Source of the DNA: Pseudomonadota bacterium
GTDB taxonomy: Bacteria; Pseudomonadota; Gammaproteobacteria; UBA5335
Assembly: GCA_021783685.1 (NCBI GenBank)
Contig: JAJXTQ010000152.1
Span: 1-5,372 of the forward strand
DNA: 5,372 nucleotides
Direction of reading: 5' to 3'
Shown: positions 1-5,003 of the stretch, piece by piece
Position numbering within the stretch: the stretch's first letter is position 1
Layout: every line of letters starts with the position of its first letter
Notes under the pieces: model-generated
Seen by the model: the letters and a program-made list of their open reading frames with translations, nothing else
The model's database searches: none
What the model was told of the DNA's origin: nothing
Program-made: the position numbers and the translations under genes

Positions 1-20
1 TGAACGCGGAATGTCAATTC

Positions 21-33
21 GGCGACAGTCGCC
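21..33 (-). terminator. GC-rich palindrome just after the cytochrome stop codon
   Basis: GGCGAC-A-GTCGCC is a near-perfect palindrome that starts directly after the stop codon of the minus-strand cytochrome gene. Read on the minus strand, it could form a short stem followed by GAATTGACATT, which has no real T-run. It may mark the 3' end of that transcript, but it is a weak intrinsic terminator at best. The 20 bases before it are too few to assign. Confidence 0.25.
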
Positions 34-1653
34 TCACGGCCGTGTGACCGACGACCAATCCAGCAGAAGGTTGCCCTCTGCGCGATGCTCCGGGGCGAGT
101 GGCGGCACCTCGGGATCCACCTGGCGGTAGACGTTCACGGTCGGCATCAGCGTGGCGTCGCGCCCGTGCCGGAAGGACTGTTCCCGCACGATGCCGAGGT
201 AAGCCTTGTCGAGCGCCAGCGCGCGTGCCGCACTGGGGGTGATCAGGGTATAGACGTCCTTGGCTTGGGCCAGCCGAACCGGATCGGGCTGCCCGTCCGG
301 GGCGAACCAGCGCTCGATCATCTCGCCATTGGCCCGGAACTCATCCCCGCCGCCGACGCGGCGCAGGTATTGGCGAATCTCGCCTTCCACCTCGCCCAGC
401 ATGGGCGCATCCGGCATCCCACGCAATTCGATGTAGCCCTGGCCGCGGGCGCCGGGGAGCTTGCGCGGGAAAGCGAAGGTCTGGTCGATGGTGGCGCCCA
501 GCGAGGTGTGGCAGCCCTTGCAGAAGAAGGTTTCCTCCTGGGTCTGGGGCCGCAGGTGGCCTTGCGCGTCTTCGATGAAACCCTGCAGGCGCCAGCCGAA
601 GCCGTTGACGGCCCCGCGTTCGGCCTGCCAGCCCATCTGCGGCAGAAATCCCTGTTGCTTTTCCCACGCTTCCTCATCGTAGAGCGCGCCCAGATTGGCC
701 TCGTCCAGCCAGCGCTCCTTGACGAGATAGCGCACTTCCTTCATGCGCGCCGCAGGGTGAATCCCGCCCCGACCGTCGACGGCGAGGTAGCGCACGGTAT
801 GCAGAAACTCGGTGCCGACCGGGTAGAGAAAGGGCACGACGGCAACCGTCGAAGCGCCGCCGAGATAGCGATCCGGCCGGCGCAGGTGTGTGCTCGGTCC
901 CAGCCGCCCGTCGGCATCCAGGTCCCTACCGATGGTGCGTTCATCGATCGGCGGCGTGTCGATCGACGTCAGGCCCTTGATGGCCGCTTCCAGAATGCCC
1001 AGGTTGGCGAGGTAGATCGGCCAGGACGGTGCACCGGCCGCGTCCTCCCGGAAGGCCTGCGGCAGGCGGATCATCACATCATCGAAAGAGCCATTGGTGG
1101 GCCAGAAGGTGCTGGGCAGCGGCTTGTACTGGAACGCAACCCAGCCACTGCCGTCGCGGGCCCGGCCCTGATCGTCGAAGGCGCGCAGGGGATCGGACAG
1201 ATCCGCGAGATCGGGCACCCAGCCGCGAAAACCGTGGCGGCGCAGGGTGTCGATGAGTGGCGTGTAGTTGTCGATCGCCACGTAGCGGCTGATATCGGCA
1301 TCGGATATGGCGGCGATGGCGGCGCGGCGGTCGACGAAGAGATTGGTCCAGTGGTTCTTGCGTCCGACCTCCGAAAAGGCGTAAGCGCCCTGCAGCTGCC
1401 CGTCGTCCATGAGATTGGGCCGGCCTTCCCGCACGGGACGGGACTGGTGGCAGGTGTAGCAGGGATTGAAGCGACCTTCGGTGCGCGTATAGCACTGCGG
1501 CGGGATCACAGCCTCGGGATTGGTGAGGACGCGCCGGTAGTCGGTGTCCCATGTCGCGGGGTCCGGCGCCGCATGCGCCTGAAGCTGAAACAGGACGGCG
1601 GCCAGGGCGGGCAGGCAACGGCTCAGGCGCAGTGGCAATGCAAGGGTTATCAT
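34..1653 (-). CDS. exported di-haem c-type cytochrome-like protein, family not recognised
   Basis: Encodes 539 residues. The N-terminus is a Sec signal peptide: a hydrophobic stretch at about residues 12-24 and a likely cleavage after QAHA (28), so the mature protein is probably periplasmic. Two covalent haem motifs are present, CYTCH (65-69) and CKGCH (378-382), about 310 residues apart, which suggests two separated haem domains. Between them, D244-L-D-A-D-G249 is a calcium-loop type DxDxDG sequence. The ligand expected at loop position 12 is not an acidic residue, so binding is uncertain. No catalytic family was recognised; an electron-transfer or redox-enzyme role is inferred from the haems alone. 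The ATG at 1653 is the only usable start, because an in-frame stop lies 27 bases upstream (1681-1683). No clear Shine-Dalgarno sequence precedes it. It diverges from the YcbL-type hydrolase gene; no cytochrome maturation or partner genes are visible nearby. Confidence 0.8.
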   Translation of the reverse strand: MITLALPLRLSRCLPALAAVLFQLQAHAAPDPATWDTDYRRVLTNPEAVIPPQCYTRTEGRFNPCYTCHQSRPVREGRPNLMDDGQLQGAYAFSEVGRKNHWTNLFVDRRAAIAAISDADISRYVAIDNYTPLIDTLRRHGFRGWVPDLADLSDPLRAFDDQGRARDGSGWVAFQYKPLPSTFWPTNGSFDDVMIRLPQAFREDAAGAPSWPIYLANLGILEAAIKGLTSIDTPPIDERTIGRDLDADGRLGPSTHLRRPDRYLGGASTVAVVPFLYPVGTEFLHTVRYLAVDGRGGIHPAARMKEVRYLVKERWLDEANLGALYDEEAWEKQQGFLPQMGWQAERGAVNGFGWRLQGFIEDAQGHLRPQTQEETFFCKGCHTSLGATIDQTFAFPRKLPGARGQGYIELRGMPDAPMLGEVEGEIRQYLRRVGGGDEFRANGEMIERWFAPDGQPDPVRLAQAKDVYTLITPSAARALALDKAYLGIVREQSFRHGRDATLMPTVNVYRQVDPEVPPLAPEHRAEGNLLLDWSSVTRP

Positions 1654-1678
1654 GGCTGGAAAGTATCCGGCCGAACGA

Positions 1679-1702
1679 TGTCAGGACCGTGTCAGGCCGG
1701 TC
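1679..1702. promoter_or_regulatory. possible operator in the 93-bp divergent intergenic region
   Basis: The gap between the divergent cytochrome and hydrolase genes holds two copies of TGTCAGG, at 1679 and 1690, exactly 11 bp apart (one helical turn). It also holds an overlapping inverted repeat, GACCG-N8-CGGTC (1685-1702). Such an arrangement fits a binding site for a regulator controlling one or both genes. No convincing -35/-10 pair was seen, and no known regulator consensus was recognised. Confidence 0.25.
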
Positions 1703-1746
1703 TGTCCCCCGCTGATGTCGTGCCCTCGCACAACAGGTCCGAAACC

Positions 1747-2385
1747 ATGAAATACGCCGTCCTCCCCGTCACGCCCTTTGCGCAGAACTGCACCATCCTG
1801 ATGTGCGAACAGACACGCGATGCAGCCGTGGTCGATCCGGGCGGAGAGGTCGCGCGCATCCGTGCAGTGCTGGCCAAGCACGAACTGAACCTCACCCGGA
1901 TTCTGGTCACCCACGGTCATCTGGATCACGTGGGCGGCGTGGCGGAGCTGGCCGAGGTCACGGGCGTGCCGGTGGAAGGACCGCACCGAGCCGATGCGTT
2001 CTGGCTCCAGATGCTGCCGCAGCAGGCCAAGATGATGGGTTTTGGCGGGCGCGCCTTCACGCCCGATCGCTGGCTGGAAGAGGGCGATACCGTCAGCGTG
2101 GGCGCGTTCACGCTGCAGGTGCTGCATTGCCCCGGCCACACGCCCGGCCATGTGGTGTTTTTCGAGCCCGAAGCGGGGTTCGCTCAGGTGGGCGATGTGC
2201 TTTTCGCCGGTTCCATCGGCCGCACCGACTTTCCCGGCGGCGATCACGACACGCTGATCCGCAGTATTCGCGAGAAGCTGTTCCCCTTGGGCGATCAGAT
2301 CCGCTTCGTACCGGGACACGGGCCCACGTCGACCTTCGGCGAGGAGCGGCGCAGCAATCCCTTCGTCTCGGGTCGCTACGGCTGA
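1747..2385 (+). CDS. ycbL: YcbL-type metallo-beta-lactamase-fold hydrolase (glyoxalase II-like)
   Basis: Encodes 212 residues, the usual YcbL length. The metal ligands of the glyoxalase II branch of the fold are all visible: H56-x-H58-x-D60-H61 in THGHLDHVGG, H131 in CPGHTPGH, D150 in VGDVLFAGSIGRTD, and H191 in PGHGPTSTFGEER. The C-terminal block GPTSTFGEERRSNPF is characteristic of YcbL rather than of full-length GloB, which has an extra substrate-binding helical domain. The family is known for a dinuclear metal site and hydrolysis of S-lactoylglutathione-like thioesters; the in vivo substrate here is an inference. The start is set by MKYAVLPVTPFAQNC, the standard beginning of this family. 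A weak AGG lies 9 bases upstream, and the reading frame stays open far upstream only by chance. The cytosolic product has no signal peptide. It may once have been cotranscribed with the broken yjbQ-like gene behind it. Confidence 0.88.
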   Translation: MKYAVLPVTPFAQNCTILMCEQTRDAAVVDPGGEVARIRAVLAKHELNLTRILVTHGHLDHVGGVAELAEVTGVPVEGPHRADAFWLQMLPQQAKMMGFGGRAFTPDRWLEEGDTVSVGAFTLQVLHCPGHTPGHVVFFEPEAGFAQVGDVLFAGSIGRTDFPGGDHDTLIRSIREKLFPLGDQIRFVPGHGPTSTFGEERRSNPFVSGRYG

Positions 2386-2449
2386 GCGGTCCGGCTGCCG
2401 TTGACGCAGGAACGATCCCCTGGGACGCGGTCTGTGGGAGACTGCCGCC

Positions 2450-2784
2450 GCCGTGCAGGTGGTGGTCGATCGAGGTGGCATCGCGCGCGACCTGCGCCGA
2501 GCCTGTTTGAATTCACCGGCGCGCCCCGCTGATCCTGTGCGAAAACGCGGATGCCTCCGTGCGCGCGGATCTGGAGGGCTTCGCAGCCGCCCCCGATATC
2601 GTCGCCACCTCGAGGGACCGGACGACATGCCGGCCCACCTGGCGCTGTGTTCACCCAGGTCGAGCTGACCGTCCCCGTGCAGGACGGGCATTGCGCCCTC
2701 GGGACTTGGCAGGGGATGTTCCTGTGGGAGCACCGGCTGGGGCCTATGGCGCGTGAGGTGGTGATCACCGTCTGGGGTCATTGA
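2450..2784 (+). pseudogene. yjbQ: broken YjbQ/UPF0047-family gene (frameshifted remnant)
   Basis: Conserved blocks of the YjbQ family (UPF0047, linked to thiamine-phosphate synthase-like activity) appear in the correct order but in three frames. LILCENADASVRADLEGF (2532-2582) matches the family's INENADPDVRRDLE block. YRRHLEGPDDMPAHL (2597-2641) follows in another frame. FTQVELTVPVQDG, then ALGTWQGMFLWEHR and the C-terminus VVITVWGH with a TGA (2650-2784), lie in the third. Lesions visible: an in-frame TGA at 2508-2510 just before the H of the usual QHTSAS region; a frame change with loss of several residues between about 2583 and 2597; and a one-base loss near 2640, where restoring a C would give HLRAVFTQ. 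The N-terminal third is too eroded to place, so the left boundary is approximate. Several independent lesions argue for a real pseudogene rather than one sequencing error. It cannot make an intact protein as read. Confidence 0.8.
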
Positions 2785-2816
2785 CCGTCCTCGCCGGGGC
2801 CCGGACGAATGCCCGA

Positions 2817-2836
2817 CGATGGCGGAAACGCCATCG
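2817..2836 (+). repeat. 8-bp perfect hairpin with GAAA tetraloop
   Basis: CGATGGCG-GAAA-CGCCATCG forms a perfect 8-bp stem closed by a GNRA-class tetraloop, 32 bases past the stop of the yjbQ remnant. No T-run follows, so it is not a standard intrinsic terminator. It may be a transcript-end stabilising hairpin or part of a dispersed repeat; copies elsewhere in the genome would decide. Confidence 0.45.
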
Positions 2837-2903
2837 GCACAGATCCCCCAAAGCCGATCCCTGCATCCGCTACCCGCCTTCCCCCGGACGGGGGGCGGTC
2901 GCC

Positions 2904-2921
2904 GCCGGTTGGCCGGCTTTT
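2904..2921 (+). terminator. weak intrinsic terminator candidate
   Basis: GCCGG-TTGG-CCGGC is followed at once by TTTT and then C. The stem is short (5 bp) and the T-run only four, so strength is doubtful. It would end transcription coming from the hydrolase/yjbQ side before the fliA promoter. The preceding run of Cs and Gs (2881-2895) can form a second stem just upstream. Confidence 0.35.
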
Positions 2922-2973
2922 CGGCCAAGACGCAGACGCCACCTCCCCCGGATTCCGACTCTTGTCCGTTCGG

Positions 2974-3015
2974 CCGCCAGAAACTTGGCGGAAGCCGGTT
3001 CGTTCGGCGGCTTCC
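2974..3015 (+). repeat. two overlapping, mutually exclusive hairpins
   Basis: CCGCCA-GAAACT-TGGCGG (2974-2991) and GGAAGCCG-N10-CGGCTTCC (2990-3015) share bases 2990-2991, so they compete at the edge. They lie upstream of the predicted sigma-54 start, so they are not in the fliA transcript from that promoter. Their role, if any, is unknown. Confidence 0.4.
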
Positions 3016-3035
3016 ACCGGCATGCACGCCAAATA

Positions 3036-3048
3036 AAACAAATAGTTG
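3036..3048 (+). promoter_or_regulatory. IHF-like site upstream of the fliA sigma-54 promoter
   Basis: AAACAA-ATAG-TTG matches the IHF consensus WATCAA-N4-TTR with a single mismatch. It sits in an AT-rich patch centred about 60 bp before the predicted transcription start, the usual spacing for IHF bending at sigma-54 promoters. A one-mismatch match in AT-rich DNA can arise by chance. Confidence 0.35.
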
Positions 3049-3074
3049 AATTCATTCGACCGATGATTTTTGCG

Positions 3075-3091
3075 TTGGAACGCTTCCTGCT
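3075..3091 (+). promoter_or_regulatory. sigma-54 (RpoN) promoter of fliA
   Basis: TTGGAACGCTTCCTGCT fits the RpoN consensus TTGGCACG-N4-TTGCW. The invariant GG is at 3077-3078 and GC at 3089-3090, with the obligatory spacing; only two consensus positions differ (A for C, C for T). Transcription would start near 3101-3102, giving a leader of about 100 bases. RpoN promoters need an enhancer-binding activator of the FleQ/FlrC type, which is not in this window. Confidence 0.72.
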
Positions 3092-3099
3092 TTAAGCGG

Positions 3100-3141
3100 G
3101 CGCCAAATCGATCGGGACCGCTCCCGTCGGAACTTTGGCGC
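3100..3141 (+). repeat. leader inverted repeat GCGCCAAA / TTTGGCGC
   Basis: GCGCCAAA (3100-3107) and TTTGGCGC (3134-3141) are perfect 8-bp inverted arms. A second stem nests inside them, CGGGA-CCGC-TCCCG (3113-3126). The left arm begins at the predicted sigma-54 start, so the very 5' end of the fliA mRNA could fold into this structure. Alternatively, the arms could be half-sites for a protein. The right arm is part of the 18-bp sequence repeated at 3940-3957. Confidence 0.5.
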
Positions 3142-3202
3142 TCGGGATGGAAAGCAGTGCTGGGCAAGGTCAGACCCGGCGGACCTATAACGGAGACAGG
3201 TC

Positions 3203-3928
3203 ATGAGGCAGTCGGCTCAAATCACTTCGCGCGAACAACACGATCTGGTCGTTCAGCATTCCGCTCTGGTGCGGCGTATCGCGCAGCATCTCGCCAGCCG
3301 ATTGCCGGCCAGCGTGCAGATCGATGATCTGATGCAGGCAGGCATGATCGGGCTGCTGGAAGCTGCCCGCAACTACGATGCGGATCAGGGCGCCAGCTTC
3401 GAAACCTACGCGGGAATCCGCATTCGCGGCGCCATGCTCGACGAGACGCGCAAGGTGGACTGGGCGCCGCGTTCGGTCCATCGCAAGGCGCGCGAGATGG
3501 CTTCCGTCGTCCACGAACTGGAGCACCGATTGGGCCGGGTCGCCAAGCCCGTCGAAATTGCGGCAGCCATGCAGATCGACCTCGATCAGTACTTTCAGAT
3601 CGTCGAAGACGCTGCCGGCTGTCGGGTGTTGAGCCTCGATGAGCCCGACAACGGGGTGTTCGATGCCGATGAAATCCCTTTCGATGCCGATCACGACGAC
3701 CCGGGACAGCAGATCGAAGCCGACGGCTTCCGGTCGGTCCTGGCGGAAGTGATGGCGGCACTGCCGGAAAAGGAACGTCTGGTGATGTCGCTGTACTACG
3801 AGCAGGACCTGAACCTGCGGCAAATCGGCTCGGTGATGGGCGTCAGCGAATCGCGCGCCTGTCAGATTCATGGCCAGGCCGTGAAGCGGATCCGGGCCCG
3901 GATGGCCGATTGGGTCGAGGCGCGCTGA
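3203..3928 (+). CDS. fliA: RNA polymerase sigma factor FliA (sigma-28)
   Basis: Encodes 241 residues, normal for FliA. It directs RNA polymerase to late flagellar and chemotaxis promoters. Region 2 spans about residues 15-90: DDLMQAGMIGLLEAARNYD is the core-binding/-10 segment, followed by FETYAGIRIRGAMLDETR and DWAPR, which is the flagellar-sigma signature in region 2.4. Region 3 runs to about 150. Region 4 (about 184-235) has LPEKERLVMSLYYEQDLNLRQIG and a helix-turn-helix VMGVSESRACQIH for -35 recognition. GGAG lies 7 bases before the ATG. A sigma-54 promoter precedes it and a sigma-28 promoter follows, so it sits between the two steps of the flagellar cascade. In many gammaproteobacteria fliA sits behind flhF and fleN; here it is preceded by a pseudogene and has its own promoter. 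Confidence 0.96.
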   Translation: MRQSAQITSREQHDLVVQHSALVRRIAQHLASRLPASVQIDDLMQAGMIGLLEAARNYDADQGASFETYAGIRIRGAMLDETRKVDWAPRSVHRKAREMASVVHELEHRLGRVAKPVEIAAAMQIDLDQYFQIVEDAAGCRVLSLDEPDNGVFDADEIPFDADHDDPGQQIEADGFRSVLAEVMAALPEKERLVMSLYYEQDLNLRQIGSVMGVSESRACQIHGQAVKRIRARMADWVEAR

Positions 3929-3939
3929 TGATCGCAACG

Positions 3940-3957
3940 CCGTCGGAAATTTGGCGC
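3940..3957 (+). repeat. second copy of an 18-bp repeat flanking fliA
   Basis: CCGTCGGAAATTTGGCGC repeats 3124-3141 with one mismatch (C to A at the tenth base). The copies lie on either side of the fliA coding sequence in the same orientation. Eleven bases on, CTTTG-GCG-CAAAG (3968-3980) carries the TTTGGCGC core again inside a small palindrome. It lies just upstream of the sigma-28 promoter of flgM. Function unknown; a regulator binding site is the simplest idea. Confidence 0.55.
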
Positions 3958-3983
3958 ATCGACTGATCTTTGGCGCAAAGTCC

Positions 3984-4010
3984 TCAAGTTGGGCCAAACG
4001 GAACCGATAA
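3984..4010 (+). promoter_or_regulatory. sigma-28 (FliA) promoter of flgM-pilZ
   Basis: TCAAGTTG-N11-ACCGATAA matches the FliA consensus TAAAGTTT-N11-GCCGATAA in 6 of 8 and 7 of 8 positions, with exactly 11 bases between the boxes. It ends 32 bases before the flgM start codon. It implies that FliA transcribes its own antagonist and the PilZ gene behind it. Confidence 0.82.
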
Positions 4011-4042
4011 GGTATTCGGTTGGGTCAACAGAGGCGATGGAC

Positions 4043-4297
4043 ATGCAGATCAAGCAACGGCTGAGTTCGAGCGGGCGTCTCGACGAGAACATGCTTGGAT
4101 CGACCGGGTTCAGAACTGAACACGCCGTGGTTTCGTTGCTGGCGGCGCTGGGCGCCCGGTGGTCGGAGGCCCAGCGCATTGGCCACCTGCGCGATCTCGT
4201 TGCGGCCGGCTGCTATCAAAGCAATGCCGATCGAATGGCGGCGCGATTCGCGGAACGCGAAAGTCTGCGGCGCCCGGCGTCCGGTTCGAAAGTATGA
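4043..4297 (+). CDS. flgM: FlgM-type anti-sigma-28 factor
   Basis: Encodes 84 residues from the ATG at 4043. This start is chosen because AGAGG lies 8 bases before it; the ATG at 4037 would have only 2 bases of spacing. FlgM binds FliA and blocks it until the hook-basal body is finished, when FlgM is exported through the flagellar apparatus. The C-terminal half (about 40-72), SEAQRIGHLRDLVAAGCYQSNADRMAARF, split as SEAQRIGHLRDLVAAG and CYQSNADRMAARF, follows the family pattern of two sigma-binding helices around an AxGxY turn. The N-terminal half is low in predicted structure, as expected for an exported, mostly unfolded protein. The tail after residue 72 (ESLRRPASGSKV) is a short extension. 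Similarity is by pattern, but the sigma-28 promoter just upstream and fliA as neighbour make the call strong. Confidence 0.82.
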   Translation: MQIKQRLSSSGRLDENMLGSTGFRTEHAVVSLLAALGARWSEAQRIGHLRDLVAAGCYQSNADRMAARFAERESLRRPASGSKV

Positions 4298-4321
4298 CAG
4301 CGAGGCGCAAGGAGTTGTCCG

Positions 4322-4999
4322 ATGGATGGACAGGAGGCATGGACGCGCTATGAACTGGTGCGCGACCCAGACCACATCCGGGAGCTTCTGGCCGAATGGC
4401 AGGACAAGCCTGTGGTCTTGGATCCGGGCCATCCGGCGGCGCCATCCCATTCCGCCAGGTTGACGCGGGCTCCCGACGGCTGGTGGGTCGCAATTGCGCA
4501 CATGGACCACATGGGTCTGCAACGGGGCGCGTCCGCCAGCATCGTGTTGCGCAATGGCGGTCAACGACTGGAAACCCCGTGCACCGGGGTTCATCAAGAC
4601 GGCTGTCGCATCGGGCTTGGTGAGCCGCCGTGGTTGCGCTATGCCCAATCCCGAACGGAAGCGCGACTCACCTTCGACGGGCAGCGTATCGCCCATCTCG
4701 TTGTCCGGCCCGACTCCGACCGGCCTTTGTCGGCCGCGTTGATGGATTTGTCGGCGAACGGTGTCGGCGCTTTCTTGCCTCACGCTTTGGCGGATGAACT
4801 GAGGGTGCAGGCCATCTATCCAGCGGATCTGCACCTGCCATCGGGCGCGGCGGCCGCCCGCGTGCAGATACGCTCCGCGGCGCCCATGGAAAACCCGGCA
4901 CGATGGCGCATCGGCTGCCGCTTCGAGGCGCCAGAGCCGCCGATGCGCAGCCTGATCAGGGATTTCCTGATGCATACGCAGCGCCTGCGGCGTATGTAG
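4322..4999 (+). CDS. PilZ-domain cyclic-di-GMP receptor, YcgR/FlgZ-like flagellar brake
   Basis: Encodes 225 residues, close to YcgR (about 244). The C-terminal half is a PilZ domain: an RTEAR motif (111-115, the RxxxR of the family), DLSANG (142-147, the D/NxSxxG), and the late strand WRIGCRF (195-201). Together these are the cyclic-di-GMP-binding residues. The N-terminal ~100 residues form a separate region in the position of the YcgR N-domain, which contacts the motor in characterised relatives. No membrane segments or signal peptide are visible, so it is cytosolic. AAGGAG lies 7 bases before the ATG, and only 24 bases separate it from flgM, so the two are probably cotranscribed from the sigma-28 promoter. 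In Pseudomonas the equivalent flgZ follows flgM and flgN; flgN is absent here. Binding to the motor is inferred from context; other PilZ effector roles are possible. Confidence 0.85.
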   Translation: MDGQEAWTRYELVRDPDHIRELLAEWQDKPVVLDPGHPAAPSHSARLTRAPDGWWVAIAHMDHMGLQRGASASIVLRNGGQRLETPCTGVHQDGCRIGLGEPPWLRYAQSRTEARLTFDGQRIAHLVVRPDSDRPLSAALMDLSANGVGAFLPHALADELRVQAIYPADLHLPSGAAAARVQIRSAAPMENPARWRIGCRFEAPEPPMRSLIRDFLMHTQRLRRM

Positions 5000-5003
5000 T
5001 TTT
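4971..5003 (+). terminator. terminator hairpin overlapping the PilZ gene end
   Basis: TGCATACGC (4971-4979) pairs with GCGTATGTA (4990-4998), 9 bp with one G-U pair, around a 10-base loop, and TTTT follows at 5000-5003. The stem covers the last codons of the PilZ gene and most of its stop codon. It would end the flgM-pilZ transcript before it runs into the convergent pyruvate kinase gene. Read in the other direction there is no T-run, so it looks one-way. Confidence 0.55.

Larger units (their letters stand above)
2785..3202. other. gene-free region between the yjbQ remnant and fliA
   Basis: No open frame here has family similarity or a ribosome binding site. The left half (to about 3020) is very GC-rich and full of short perfect hairpins: 2817-2836, 2881-2894, 2904-2917, 2974-2991 and 2990-3015. 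The right half turns AT-rich at 3031-3075 and then carries the sigma-54 promoter and leader of fliA. The boundary near 3020 looks like the divide between decayed or terminator DNA and the fliA control region. Confidence 0.7.

Noticed and set aside
85..1746. A long plus-strand open frame running antisense through the cytochrome gene and continuing in frame into the YcbL-type hydrolase.
   Set aside because: It is a shadow of the GC-rich minus-strand gene. The minus-strand product has a signal peptide and two haem motifs, and the hydrolase has its family's natural start at 1747.
2880..2990. Minus-strand resemblance to pieces of a cobalamin riboswitch (a GGGAAGGCGGG stretch) and of a cyclic-di-GMP riboswitch.
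   Set aside because: The other conserved cores of either riboswitch are missing, and no suitably placed gene follows on that strand.
3949..3990. TTTGGCGC copies near 3950 and 3969 considered as further sigma-54 -24 boxes.
   Set aside because: No GC doublet is found at the required distance downstream, so they lack a -12 element.
3185..3997. A minus-strand open frame of about 270 codons opposite fliA.
   Set aside because: The plus strand encodes a complete, well-conserved FliA with ribosome binding site and promoters; the antisense frame has no recognisable motif.
4025..4975. A minus-strand open frame of about 316 codons opposite flgM and the PilZ gene.
   Set aside because: It has no recognisable domain or ribosome binding site, and the plus-strand genes are supported by motifs, spacing and a sigma-28 promoter.
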